From contig CAWCAC010000002.1 of NCBI GenBank assembly GCA_963793415.1, positions 2,046,001-2,110,000 on the forward strand: DNA of 64,000 nt, in the 5' to 3' direction. A program made the position numbers and the translations under genes. The stretch comes from CAXMST01 sp963793415 (GTDB taxonomy: Bacteria; Actinomycetota; Thermoleophilia; Solirubrobacterales; 70-9). Below, piece by piece: positions 41,420 to 52,176 of this stretch. Below the pieces are notes generated by a model, which saw only the letters and a program-made list of their open reading frames with translations, had not been told where the DNA came from and searched no databases. Every line of letters begins with the position of its first letter. The stretch's first letter is position 1.

Positions 41420-41770
41420 ATGGAGCAGAACAAGCGAGATCTCGGGCATGCGATCCACTACTCCGCGGTCACCGCGGGGACGCCGGTGTTCGGCAGCGAC
41501 GGTAGTGACGTCGGCACGGTCCGGCAGGTCGTCGACAACTACCGCGAGCACATCCTCGACGGCCTCGTGATCGAGGACGGCGGCGGCACGGTCCGCTTCG
41601 TCGACGGGCCGGAGGTCTCCCGCACGTTCGAGCGCGGCGTCTATCTCTCGATCGACGCCGCCGCGGTCGCCAGGCTCGGCCCACCCGAGGACGGTCCCGG
41701 GACCTTCCACCCGACCGCCGCCAAGAGCAAGATCGGCCGCCTCTTCAACGGCGGCTGGCGCAAGAACTGA
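41420..41770 (+). CDS. PRC-barrel-like domain protein
   Basis: 116 residues from ATG 41420 (MEQNKRDLGHAIHYSAVTAG). The central part GTPVFGSDGSDVGTVRQVVDNYREHILDGLVIED resembles a PRC-barrel domain, a small beta-barrel found in ribosome-maturation (RimM) and stress proteins. RFVDGPEVSRTFERGVYLSID follows. The C-terminus is basic (KSKIGRLFNGGWRKN). It has no signal peptide and no known function. It begins 35 bases after the reductase gene. Confidence 0.65.
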   Translation: MEQNKRDLGHAIHYSAVTAGTPVFGSDGSDVGTVRQVVDNYREHILDGLVIEDGGGTVRFVDGPEVSRTFERGVYLSIDAAAVARLGPPEDGPGTFHPTAAKSKIGRLFNGGWRKN

Positions 41771-41794
41771 AGCCGCCCTTCCGGGAGGGGGCGC

Positions 41795-42553
41795 TCAGGG
41801 CACGATCGCGACGACGCGCGCCGGCGCGGCGCTGGCGCCGACCAGGCGCAGCGGAAAGCAGGCGACCACAAAGCCGGTCGGCGGCAGCTGCTCGAGACCC
41901 GCGAGGCGCTCAATCTGCGAGTAGGCGAGGTCGGCCTGGTGAGCGGCCCAGAAGACGCCGGTGCGGCCGCTCTGGCGTGCCTCCTCGGCCTGCATCCACA
42001 GCGGCCGATCCCAGCCCCAGGCGTCGATCCCCATGACGCGGACGCCGCGGTCGTAGAGCCAATGCGTCGCCGCCGCGGTGACGCCTGGCCCACGGACCAT
42101 GTAGTCGGGCTCGTCGAGGAACGCGTCGCGGCCGGTCCGGACGAGCACGATGTCGAGCTCGGCGAGGTCGTGCCCGGCCGCCTCGAGCGCCCCCTCGACG
42201 TCGCCGCTGTCGATCGCGTCGCCGTCGGCCCGCTCGCTGAAGTCGAGGACGACGCCGGGCGCATAGAACCACTCGAGCGGCAGCTCGTCGATCGTCGCCG
42301 CAGGCTCGCCCCGGATCGTCGAGTTGTAGTGGTACGGCGCATCGACGTGCGTCGAATTGTGGGTGCCGAAGTTCTTGAAGGTCTCGACCGCCCACCCCTC
42401 CCCGTCGCGAAGCAGCTCCGTTCCAACCCCGAACATCTCGCCGATCGTGCGGGCGCCGGCGGCGTGGTCGGAAAACTCGATGTCCGTGCGCAGCAGCTCC
42501 GGCGTCTCAGCCGGGCTCGGCACGATCGGGGCGGAGAGGTCGATCAGCTCCAT
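41795..42553 (-). CDS. cyclase-family hydrolase (kynurenine formamidase-like)
   Basis: 252 residues. The metal-binding motif of the cyclase/KynB family is clear: GTHNSTHVDAPYHY (about residues 63-76; H-x-x-T-H-x-D-A-P-x-H). Downstream GIDAWGWDRP and VFWAAHQAD contribute further ligands. The family hydrolyses N-formylkynurenine, isatin or similar amides, and some members are polyketide-like cyclases. The substrate here is not predictable. It has no signal peptide. Confidence 0.85.
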   Translation of the reverse strand: MELIDLSAPIVPSPAETPELLRTDIEFSDHAAGARTIGEMFGVGTELLRDGEGWAVETFKNFGTHNSTHVDAPYHYNSTIRGEPAATIDELPLEWFYAPGVVLDFSERADGDAIDSGDVEGALEAAGHDLAELDIVLVRTGRDAFLDEPDYMVRGPGVTAAATHWLYDRGVRVMGIDAWGWDRPLWMQAEEARQSGRTGVFWAAHQADLAYSQIERLAGLEQLPPTGFVVACFPLRLVGASAAPARVVAIVP

Positions 42554-42607
42554 GCGAACGATCCTACGGGCTCGAGTCGCGCTCGGACTGCGGCCGCCGT
42601 CGCGGGC

Positions 42608-44961
<2,354 letters not shown>

Positions 44962-44965
<4 letters not shown>

Positions 44966-45819
44966 CCTGCCGCCATTCCGCTCAGGCGGTCCCTCGCGAA
45001 CCGCTCGATCTCACGGGAGAGCTTGCCGCCCTGCCAAGCAAGCGGGCTTTCCCCCTGCTCCTCGCTGACAAGCTCGGCACCGCCGATCGCCGCCGCGATC
45101 CGGCTCGCGGTCTCATGCGGGTGGCCCGGGTCGGCCTCGTCGTGGCTGGCGACGACGAGAACGGGGACGTCGATCCCGGCCAGCGACTCGAGCCCCTCGT
45201 AGGGAATCGAGCGCGGCACCTCCCGCAGCGCCACCGCCAGCGAATCGGGGTGGCGATGTCGCGACATCCGATCCCGGGCGATCCGCAGCAGAGTCTCGCG
45301 CCACTCGGGATCGAGTCCTGCGGCCTCGTACGCCGCCAGCCAGCCCTCGACCCCGCCCTGCTCGAGGCCGTCAGCGAGCGCGTCCCAGCCGGCGAGGCTC
45401 CCCTCGGAGGGGCGCTCGCCGAGACTCGCGGGACCGACCAGGACCAGTCCTGAGAACGCCTCCGGATCGCGCGTCACCGCCGCGAGGATCGTGTGCGCTC
45501 CCATCGAGTGCCCGACCGCAAGCGGCCTTGCCCCCTCCCCAAACGCTGCCGCGGCGGCCCGCCGCAGATCGGCCGCGAGCACCTCGTATCCGAATGCGCC
45601 GGACGGCGCCGGGTCGCTCTCGCCGTGCGCTCGGGCGTCGTAGGAGCAAACCTCGAAGCCGTGCCGCGGCAGGTATGAGGAGCCGTGCAGGACGAGGTCG
45701 CGATGAGCGGTGATCCCGTGTGCGAGCAGCACCGGGGCGCCCTCACCCCGGACCCAGCCGCGCAGCTCCACCCCGCCCTCCCCGGCGACGCTCAGATCAC
45801 GGCCTCGAGCCCCTGCCAC
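44962..45819 (-). CDS. alpha/beta hydrolase
   Basis: 285 residues from a GTG start. Fold marks are the oxyanion region VLLAHGITAHRD, the nucleophile elbow PLAVGHSMGAHTIL (GHSMG, about residues 99-103), the acid in VLVVASHDEADPGHPHE, and a weak candidate for the catalytic His close behind (GHPHE). The reaction is unknown. It has no signal peptide. Its stop overlaps the UvrA-like start by 4 bases, so the pair is co-translated; a role in handling a toxic compound would fit but is only inferred. Confidence 0.8.
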
Positions 45820-45840
45820 GCGGGATCCGCGCTCCCCGGC

Positions 45841-46314
45841 TCAGGCGGAAGCGGCGGCGGCGGCCTTCGCCTCGGCGAGGGCCTGCTCGATCGCGGCGCT
45901 GTCGGTGTAGCTGAGGCCGAGCAGCTTCACGTCTTTGAAGGCGATCCTGCCCTCAGGATCGACGATGAAGATCGCGCGGCGCAGCGACGGTCCCATCTTG
46001 ATCCCGTAGGCGTCGGCGACCTCGAGATCCTCGTCGGCGACGAGCGGCAGGCTCAGATCGTGGTTGCTGATGAAGCCTTCGTGACTGTCGACGCCCTGTG
46101 GCGAAATCCCGACCATCTCGGCGTCGAGGCCCTCGATCCGCTGCCTGTTGTCGCGGTACTCGCAGAACTGCTTCGTGCAGACGGCGGTCTCGTCGCCGGG
46201 GTAGAAGGCGAGCACGATCCAACGCCCGCGGTAGTCGGAGAGCGAGAACTCGCCCTCGCCCGTCCACGGCTTGGTGAACTCGGGCGCGCTGTCGCCGACC
46301 TTGAGCTTGGCCAT
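45841..46314 (-). CDS. PrxQ/BCP-type peroxiredoxin
   Basis: 157 residues. The peroxidatic Cys lies in YPGDETAVCTKQFCEYRD, with the resolving Cys five positions on (C-x4-C, the PrxQ arrangement). The conserved Thr/Arg environment is completed by GPSLRRAIFIVDPEGRI. It reduces peroxides with thiols as electron source, in the cytoplasm. The start is only 3 bases downstream of the cyclophilin stop on the same strand, so they share a transcript. The Ala-rich C-terminal tail is unusual but harmless. Confidence 0.9.
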   Translation of the reverse strand: MAKLKVGDSAPEFTKPWTGEGEFSLSDYRGRWIVLAFYPGDETAVCTKQFCEYRDNRQRIEGLDAEMVGISPQGVDSHEGFISNHDLSLPLVADEDLEVADAYGIKMGPSLRRAIFIVDPEGRIAFKDVKLLGLSYTDSAAIEQALAEAKAAAAASA

Positions 46315-46317
46315 CGT

Positions 46318-46980
46318 CTATTCCTCCACTGTTGCGGTCTCTGTGATCACCGGCTGCGTCGGCGCGCCGTCGCTGCCGGCGCCACCTCCGAGCGCTTCGA
46401 TCGCCTCAACGGTTTCGAAGCCGTCGGTGACCTCGCCGGCGATCGCATAGTCGGGCGGCAGCCCGGCGTCGGCGTCGGCGGTGACGATGAAGAACTGGCT
46501 GCCCGAGGTTCCGGGCGGCTCGACCGAGGTCTTCGCCATCGCGACGAGCCCGCGCGTGTAGGCGAGGTCAGCGGGCGGGCGCTCGGTGATCGAGTAGCCG
46601 GGGCCGCCCGTGCCCTCGCCCGTCGGATCGCCGCCCTGGATCACGAAGCCGGGAGCGATCCGGTGGAAGGGGGTGTCGTCGAAGACGCCGTTCTCGGCGA
46701 GGTACTGGAAGGACGCCGCCGTTTTCGGGTTCGTGTCCGGGTCAAGCGTGACCGTGAAGCTGCCACAGCTCGTCTCGAAGACGACGTCGCTGGCCGTCGG
46801 CGCCTTCTCGGTCGGCGGATCAAGCTGCACGTCCTTGACCGGCGGCGCCTCGACGCTCGCGCAAGCCGACTCCTCCGTCGTCGACTCGTCGTCGCCCCCG
46901 CAGGCGGCGAGCAGCGACCCGGCCGCGAGCAGGGCAAGGGCGATAAGCAGGATCCGGGTGTGGGCGCGGCCGTCGGGCAT
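46318..46980 (-). CDS. lipoprotein cyclophilin-type peptidyl-prolyl isomerase
   Basis: 220 residues. Signal peptide with lipobox SLLAAC (about residues 22-27). After a linker the cyclophilin domain (about 65-215) shows DTNPKTAASFQYLAENGVFDDTPFHRIAPGFVIQGGDPTGEG (active-site Arg in FHR, and IQGGD) and GTSGSQFFIVTAD. It catalyses proline isomerisation of exported proteins at the outer face of the membrane. It is followed closely by the peroxiredoxin gene. Confidence 0.9.
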   Translation of the reverse strand: MPDGRAHTRILLIALALLAAGSLLAACGGDDESTTEESACASVEAPPVKDVQLDPPTEKAPTASDVVFETSCGSFTVTLDPDTNPKTAASFQYLAENGVFDDTPFHRIAPGFVIQGGDPTGEGTGGPGYSITERPPADLAYTRGLVAMAKTSVEPPGTSGSQFFIVTADADAGLPPDYAIAGEVTDGFETVEAIEALGGGAGSDGAPTQPVITETATVEE

Positions 46981-47022
46981 TCGGGGGCGGCGCTGAGCCT
47001 AACGGGTTGCGAACATGGGGCC

Positions 47023-47706
47023 GTGAGCAACCTTCCCGACCCGCCGGAGCCGATCGCCGACCCCGAGCCCCGACCCGGCCCGCCCGCACGGGTGCGCCTC
47101 GTCGGCCGGGCCGTGACCGCGACCGTCTCACACGCGCCCTGGCTGTGGCCGATCATCCGCCGCCCCGTGACCGCCTATTTCGACGGCCTCGCGCTCGACT
47201 GGGACACGCGCACCCGCTCGGGCGAGCCCTCGCACCTGGCGCCGCTCGCGGTCGCGGTCACGAAGATCGATCGGCGCCCCGAGCGCGCACTGGACCTCGG
47301 CACCGGCACGGGCGCCGCGGCGCTGTTTCTGGCCCGCGAGTTCCCCCGCGCCTCGATCCGCGGCGTCGACGTCTCCGAGGAGATGATCCGGCGGGCGAAG
47401 TCGAAGGTCGGCCTCGACCCCGAGGGCCGGGTCGCCTTCAGGGTCGCCGACGCCTCCGACCTGCCCTTCGACGACGATCACTTCGACCTCGTCACGCAGC
47501 TCAACATGCCCCCGTTCTTCGCGGAGACGGCTCGCGTGCTTCGCCACGGCGGCCACGTGATCGTCGCAGCCTCCTCCGGCGATCAGACGCCTTTCTTCAC
47601 ACCCGACTCGGTCCTCGAGCGCGGCTTCGGGCGCTACGGCTTCGAGATGGTCAAGGTCGGCCGGATCGGCCCCGGCTCCTACTTCGTCGCCCGCAAGGGC
47701 CGCTGA
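47023..47706 (+). CDS. class I SAM-dependent methyltransferase
   Basis: 227 residues from GTG 47023. A Pro-rich start and hydrophobic/amphipathic segment (SHAPWLWPIIRRPVTAYFDGLALDWD) precede the Rossmann methyltransferase fold: motif I ALDLGTGTGAAALFLA (about 93-108), GVDVSEEMIRRAKSK, FRVADASDLPFDDDHFDLV. The type is UbiE/Methyltransf_11; a lipid or quinone-like substrate is possible. It is 55 bases before the lipid kinase gene and may be part of that operon. It is divergent from the cyclophilin gene. Confidence 0.8.
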   Translation: MSNLPDPPEPIADPEPRPGPPARVRLVGRAVTATVSHAPWLWPIIRRPVTAYFDGLALDWDTRTRSGEPSHLAPLAVAVTKIDRRPERALDLGTGTGAAALFLAREFPRASIRGVDVSEEMIRRAKSKVGLDPEGRVAFRVADASDLPFDDDHFDLVTQLNMPPFFAETARVLRHGGHVIVAASSGDQTPFFTPDSVLERGFGRYGFEMVKVGRIGPGSYFVARKGR

Positions 47707-47761
47707 GGACGGCCGCGACGACCCCGGATGCCGGGGTGCGAGCATCTAGATTCCCCTGTCC

Positions 47762-48730
47762 ATGGCCAGCGTCCCGTCCGGAGAGAGACCGGAGACCTCA
47801 CCGTTTCTGCTGCTCGTCAACCCCTCGGCGGGCGGCGGCCGCTCGCGCGGGCGGCTGCCCGCGGTCGAAGCGGCGCTGCGCCGGGCCGGGGCCGACTACG
47901 AGCTGGTCATGACCCGCGACCTCGGCCACGCCTGCGAGGAGGCGCAGCGAGCCGCGGCGGCGGGAAGGATCCCCGTCGTCATGAGCGGCGACGGCATGAT
48001 CGGCAAGATCGGCGGCCTGCTCGCCTGCGGCTCGACCCCGCTCGGGGTGATCCCCGGCGGCCGCGGCAACGACTTCGCGAGAGTGGTCGGGATCCCGACC
48101 GAGCCGGAGGGTGCCGTCGCCAACCTGCTCTCGGGCGAGCGGCTACGGATCGACGTCGGCGAGGCCAACGGCGAGCGCTTCCTCTGCATCGCCTCCTGCG
48201 GCTTCGACTCCGACGCGAACCGGATCGCGAACGAAGCGAAGCGGGTCAAGGGACCGCTCGTCTACGCCTACGCGGCGCTGCGGGCGCTCGCCCAGTGGAA
48301 GCCGGCCGCGTTCACGCTGACTCCCGACGGCGGCCCAGCGCGGTCGTTCTCCGGCTTCTCGGTGGCGGTCGCCAACTCGAAGGCCTACGGCGGCGGCATG
48401 TTCGTCGCCCCCGACGCCCTGCTCGACGACGGCAAGCTCGACGTGGTCACAACCGGCGACGTCTCCAAGTCGGCCTTCCTGCGCGGCCTACCCGACGTCT
48501 TCAAGGGCACCCACCTGCGCCGCCCCGAGGTCGAATCGTTTCGCTGCGCCTCGATCCTCGTCGAGGCCGACCGGCCCTTCGCCGTCTACGCCGACGGCGA
48601 GCACATCACCGATCTGCCCGCGACCGTGAGCCTGCTGCCCGCCGCCCTCGAGGTGATCGCGCCCGCCGGCGGCGCCGCCACGTCCGCCGCAGCCGGGGCC
48701 GGTGCGGCCGCGACCGAGCCGGACGCATGA
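47762..48730 (+). CDS. diacylglycerol/lipid kinase family protein (YegS/DagK-like)
   Basis: 322 residues. The catalytic domain shows FLLLVNPSAGGGRSRG, the nucleotide loop VMSGDGMIGK (GDG motif, about residues 72-81) and PLGVIPGGRGNDFARVVGI. The C-terminal beta-sandwich domain includes GGGMFVAPDALLDDGKLDVV and FAVYADGEHI. It phosphorylates diacylglycerol or a related lipid. The stop overlaps the murT start by 4 bases (ATGA), putting lipid phosphorylation and lipid II amidation in one transcript. The Ala-rich tail (about 300-322) looks disordered. Confidence 0.88.
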   Translation: MASVPSGERPETSPFLLLVNPSAGGGRSRGRLPAVEAALRRAGADYELVMTRDLGHACEEAQRAAAAGRIPVVMSGDGMIGKIGGLLACGSTPLGVIPGGRGNDFARVVGIPTEPEGAVANLLSGERLRIDVGEANGERFLCIASCGFDSDANRIANEAKRVKGPLVYAYAALRALAQWKPAAFTLTPDGGPARSFSGFSVAVANSKAYGGGMFVAPDALLDDGKLDVVTTGDVSKSAFLRGLPDVFKGTHLRRPEVESFRCASILVEADRPFAVYADGEHITDLPATVSLLPAALEVIAPAGGAATSAAAGAGAAATEPDA

Positions 48731-50148
48731 GCGCTACCCGCGAGGCCCCCCGCCCCTCCCCGGTCTTCGCCGGCAAGCGCGCGCTCGCGAGGGCGATCGG
48801 CGGCCTCAGCCGGCTCAGCGGACGCGGCGGCGGCACCACTCTTCCCGGCCGCGTCCTGCTGCGTACCGCTCCCGACGCGATCGAGCGACTCGGCGCCCGG
48901 CTCGGGGACGGAGCCGCGATCGTCAGCGCCACCAACGGCAAGACGACGACCGCCGGCATGATTGCGGCCGCTCTCGCCGCCGACGGCCGCAAGCCCGTTC
49001 ACAACCGGGCCGGTTCGAACATGGCTTGGGGAGTGGCGACAGCGCTGCTCGACCAGCGTGGCGACGAGGGTCTGTTCGAGGTCGACGAGGCCTGGCTGCC
49101 GAAGGTCAGCGCAGCCCTGCACCCGCGGCTGCTGCTGCTTTGCAACCTGTTCCGCGACCAGCTCGACCGCTACGGAGAGCTCGAGCGCCTCGCCGACGAG
49201 TGGGCTGTCGTCGTCGAACGTCTCGAGGCCGAAGGCTCGGCGATCGTCCTCAACGCGGACGACCCGCTGGTCGCCGACCTCGGTCGAGACAAAGACCTCG
49301 CCCGGCGCGCGAACGTCAGCTACTTCGGGATCGATGACCACTCGCAGGCGCTGCCGGCACTCCAGCATGCCTTCGATGCGAAACACTGCCGGCGCTGCGG
49401 AGCGCCCTACTCCTACGACCGCGCCTTCGTCGGCCACCTCGGCCACTACCGCTGCCCCAACTGCGGCGCCGACCGCCCGAGCCCCGACATCGCGGCGACG
49501 CGGATCGAGCTGCTCGGCATGGAGGGCTCGCGCTTCACGGTGACGACACCCGACGGCGACGCCCAGGTGCGGCTGCCCCTGCCGGGCCTCTACAACGTCT
49601 ACAACGCGCTCGCCGCGATCGCCGCCGCCCGCGGTCTCGAGGTGCCGCTGGAAACGATCGCGACCTCGCTCGCTGGTATCGAGGCGGTCTTCGGGCGGGT
49701 CGAGACGATCGACGTTGCCGGCCGGCCCGTCTCGATCCTGCTGATCAAGAACCCGGCGGGCGCCAACGAGGTGCTGCGGACGCTGGCCCAGGAGGGCGAG
49801 CGCGGTGGCCGGCCGCTCGACCTCTGGCTGGCGCTCAACGACCGGATCGCCGACGGCCGCGACGTCTCCTGGATCTGGGATGCCGACTTCGAGTTGCTGG
49901 CCGAGCACGCCGCGACGATCACGGTCGCCGGCACGCGCGCGCCCGACATGGCGCTGCGGCTCAAGTACGCGGGCTGGCCCGCCGATCGGATCGAGGTCGT
50001 GCCCGCGATCGCCGCCTCGCTCGACCGGGCCCTGCAGCGGTGCGAGGGCTCCGGCGGCCGCCTCTTCGCCCTGCCCACCTACACGGCCCTGATCGAGCTG
50101 CGAACGCTGCTGACGCGACGCGGCATGGCCCGGGATTACTGGGAGTAG
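48727..50148 (+). CDS. murT: lipid II isoglutaminyl synthase, MurT subunit
   Basis: 473 residues. Mur-ligase ATP loop SATNGKTTTAGM (67-78). A four-Cys zinc ribbon inserted in the central domain (C221, C224, C243, C246) is typical of MurT. Further motifs are LLLLCNLFRDQLDRYGELE, LPLPGLYNVYNALAAIAAA and the C-terminal MurT domain with ILLIKNPAGANEVLRTL and WIWDADFELL. With GatD it amidates the alpha-carboxyl of D-Glu in lipid II to D-isoglutamine, needed for cross-linking. gatD follows after one intervening methyltransferase gene. Confidence 0.92.
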   Translation: MSATREAPRPSPVFAGKRALARAIGGLSRLSGRGGGTTLPGRVLLRTAPDAIERLGARLGDGAAIVSATNGKTTTAGMIAAALAADGRKPVHNRAGSNMAWGVATALLDQRGDEGLFEVDEAWLPKVSAALHPRLLLLCNLFRDQLDRYGELERLADEWAVVVERLEAEGSAIVLNADDPLVADLGRDKDLARRANVSYFGIDDHSQALPALQHAFDAKHCRRCGAPYSYDRAFVGHLGHYRCPNCGADRPSPDIAATRIELLGMEGSRFTVTTPDGDAQVRLPLPGLYNVYNALAAIAAARGLEVPLETIATSLAGIEAVFGRVETIDVAGRPVSILLIKNPAGANEVLRTLAQEGERGGRPLDLWLALNDRIADGRDVSWIWDADFELLAEHAATITVAGTRAPDMALRLKYAGWPADRIEVVPAIAASLDRALQRCEGSGGRLFALPTYTALIELRTLLTRRGMARDYWE

Positions 50149-50939
50149 TGATCGTGGAGCCCCTGCAGACCGGGCCCAAGCCCGCCGCAACGCCCGCCGG
50201 GATCGGCGATGACGTCATCTGGCATGACGCCGAGAACGGCAGCTACGGCGCCGATCTGAAGCTCTGGGAGCGGCTCGCGGGCGAGGGCGGTGGCACGGTC
50301 GTCGACCTCGGGGCCGGGACCGGGCGCGTCAGCCTCCATCTCGCGCGCCGCGGCATCGACGTGGTCGCCGTCGACAACGACGCGCTGCTGCTCGAGGCGC
50401 TGGCCGGGCGGGCTGGCGCCGCGGGGCTCACGGTGAGGACGGTCGCGGCCGACGCCCGCGACCTCGGCGCGCTCGGGCTCGAAGCCGCGACGGTGATCGC
50501 CCCGATGCAGCTCGTGCACCTGCTCGACGGAGCTGACGGCCGTGCCCGGCTGCTTGGAGGGGCGCTGCAGACCCTGCCCGCCGGCGGGCGTATCCACCTG
50601 GCGCTGCTCGGCACAGACGCCGAGGCCGAGGTCGGTGACGATCTGACCCCCGCCCCGCTCCCGGACGTGCGAGAACAGGACGGCTGGGTCCACTCGAGCC
50701 TCCCGGTCGCCGTCGGCTGGGGCGACGACGTGATCCAGATCCACCGCCGCCGCGAACTCGTCTCGCCCGCCGGCGAGCTGCTCAGCGAGCACCACATGAT
50801 CGAGCTCGACAGGCTGACGCCTGACGAGCTCGAGGCTGAGGCGAGCGGCCTTGGCCTGCGGGTCCTCGAGCGGACCGAGATCCCGCTCACGTCCGAGCAC
50901 GTCGGGTCGGTCGTCGTCAGCCTCGAGGTGCCCCGATGA
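50148..50939 (+). CDS. SAM-dependent methyltransferase between murT and gatD
   Basis: 263 residues from GTG 50148, which shares its first base with the murT stop. Motif I is TVVDLGAGTGRVSLHLARRG (about residues 47-66), followed by VVAVDNDALLLEALAGRA, and VIAPMQLVHLLDG in the motif IV region. The C-terminal part (about 150-263; VHSSLPVAVGWGDDVIQIHRRRELVSPAGEL) is mostly beta and probably binds substrate. Class I methyltransferase; the target is unknown. Its overlaps with murT on one side and gatD on the other (ATGA) point to a role tied to peptidoglycan precursors. Confidence 0.8.
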   Translation: MIVEPLQTGPKPAATPAGIGDDVIWHDAENGSYGADLKLWERLAGEGGGTVVDLGAGTGRVSLHLARRGIDVVAVDNDALLLEALAGRAGAAGLTVRTVAADARDLGALGLEAATVIAPMQLVHLLDGADGRARLLGGALQTLPAGGRIHLALLGTDAEAEVGDDLTPAPLPDVREQDGWVHSSLPVAVGWGDDVIQIHRRRELVSPAGELLSEHHMIELDRLTPDELEAEASGLGLRVLERTEIPLTSEHVGSVVVSLEVPR

Positions 50940-51688
50940 GCGCCGGAGGCAAGGGACTGCGGCTGCTCGCGCTCTATCCCGAGCAGATGAACATCTACGC
51001 CGACCGCGGCAACGTGATCTTCCTGCAGCGGCGCTGCGAGTGGCGCGGGCTCGGTTTCTCCTACGCGGCGGCCGGCCCCGGCGAGTCGTTCGACCCCGGG
51101 GCCCACGACCTGATCTACATCGGCGGCGGCCAGGATCGCGACCAGCGCGCGGTCGCCGCCGACCTCGTCGAGAGCAAGCGCGAGGCCCTGACCGAGGCGC
51201 TCGACGACGGCGCCGCCCTGCTCGCCGTCTGCGGCGGCTACCAGCTGCTCGGCGAGTACTACGAGCTCGGTGAGGATCGGATCGCCGGCCTCGGCCTCGC
51301 CGACCTGCGGACCGTGCGCGAGCCCGGCCCGCGGCTGATCGGCAACGTCGCGATCCGGGTCGACGTCGAGGGCGACGAGCGCGTCCTCGCCGGCTTCGAG
51401 AACCACGGCGGCCGCACCTATCTCGGGCCCGGGGCGACGGCGCTCGGGCACGTCATCGACGGGCACGGCAACAACGGCTCCGACGGGCTCGAGGGAGTCC
51501 GCCTCGGCAATGCTTTCGGGACCTACCTGCACGGGCCGCTGCTGCCCAAGAATGCCTGGATGGCGGACCAGCTGATCGAGCTCGCGATCGAGCGTCGCAC
51601 GGGCCACCGCCCTGAGCTCGAGCCGCTCGACGACAGCTTCGAGGACGCCGCCCACGCCTCCGCGCGGGCCGCCGCTACTGCCGGCTGA
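50936..51688 (+). CDS. gatD: lipid II isoglutaminyl synthase, glutaminase subunit GatD
   Basis: 250 residues. CobB/CobQ-type glutamine amidotransferase: LRLLALYPEQMNIYADRGNV at the start, LIYIGGGQDRDQR, nucleophile Cys99 in LLAVCGGYQLLGEYYE, and the catalytic His in GTYLHGPLLPKN (about 197). It releases ammonia from glutamine for MurT. Overlaps: ATGA with the preceding methyltransferase and TGATG with the following protease gene, so the operon continues into the RimK module. Confidence 0.92.
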   Translation: MSAGGKGLRLLALYPEQMNIYADRGNVIFLQRRCEWRGLGFSYAAAGPGESFDPGAHDLIYIGGGQDRDQRAVAADLVESKREALTEALDDGAALLAVCGGYQLLGEYYELGEDRIAGLGLADLRTVREPGPRLIGNVAIRVDVEGDERVLAGFENHGGRTYLGPGATALGHVIDGHGNNGSDGLEGVRLGNAFGTYLHGPLLPKNAWMADQLIELAIERRTGHRPELEPLDDSFEDAAHASARAAATAG

Positions 51689-52176
51689 TGGCGGAGGAGC
51701 GGACGACGATCGGCTGGCGCGAGTGGATCCGCCTTCCCGGACTAGACGAGACGATCATCAAGGCCAAGGTCGACACCGGCGCCCGCACCTCGAGCCTGCA
51801 CGCCTACGACATCTCCGAGGTCGACCGCGACGGCGAGGCCTGGATCCGCTTCTGCTTCCACCCCGTACAGCGCGACGAGGAGGAGACGGTCACGGCGGAG
51901 GCCCGGCTCGTCGACCGCCGCACGGTGACCGCTTCGAACGGACAGAGCGAGCTTCGCTACGTTGTCGAGACCGAGGCCGTGATCGACGGCGTCAGCACCC
52001 CGATCGAGCTGACGCTGACCAGGCGGGACGCGATGGGCTTCAGGATGCTGCTCGGCAGGCGTGCGCTGCGCGGCCTGTTCGTGGTCGATCCGAAGCGCTC
52101 ATTCCGCACGGCCGAATCGAAGGAGGTCCGCAAGCGGGCCCGGAAGCTGAGAAGGGAACGGTCGCAGGCCGAATGA
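51688..52176 (+). CDS. RimB-like ATP-dependent zinc protease family protein (PF05618)
   Basis: 162 residues. The fold is of the retropepsin-like zinc-protease group found next to rimK: IGWREWIRLPGLDETIIKAKVDTGARTSSLHAYD (the DTGA aspartic-like motif at about residues 29-32) and LTRRDAMGFRMLLGRRALRG. In gamma-proteobacteria RimB and RimK act together on ribosomal protein S6 glutamate tails. Here the partner and target are unknown. The basic C-terminus (KRARKLRRERSQ) overlaps the start of the RimK-like gene by 4 bases. Confidence 0.85.
   Translation: MAEERTTIGWREWIRLPGLDETIIKAKVDTGARTSSLHAYDISEVDRDGEAWIRFCFHPVQRDEEETVTAEARLVDRRTVTASNGQSELRYVVETEAVIDGVSTPIELTLTRRDAMGFRMLLGRRALRGLFVVDPKRSFRTAESKEVRKRARKLRRERSQAE

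Noticed and set aside
45685..47706. 673-residue plus-strand reading frame ending in a methyltransferase
   Set aside because: The first two thirds are antisense to peroxiredoxin and cyclophilin. Only the part from GTG 47023 has methyltransferase motifs.
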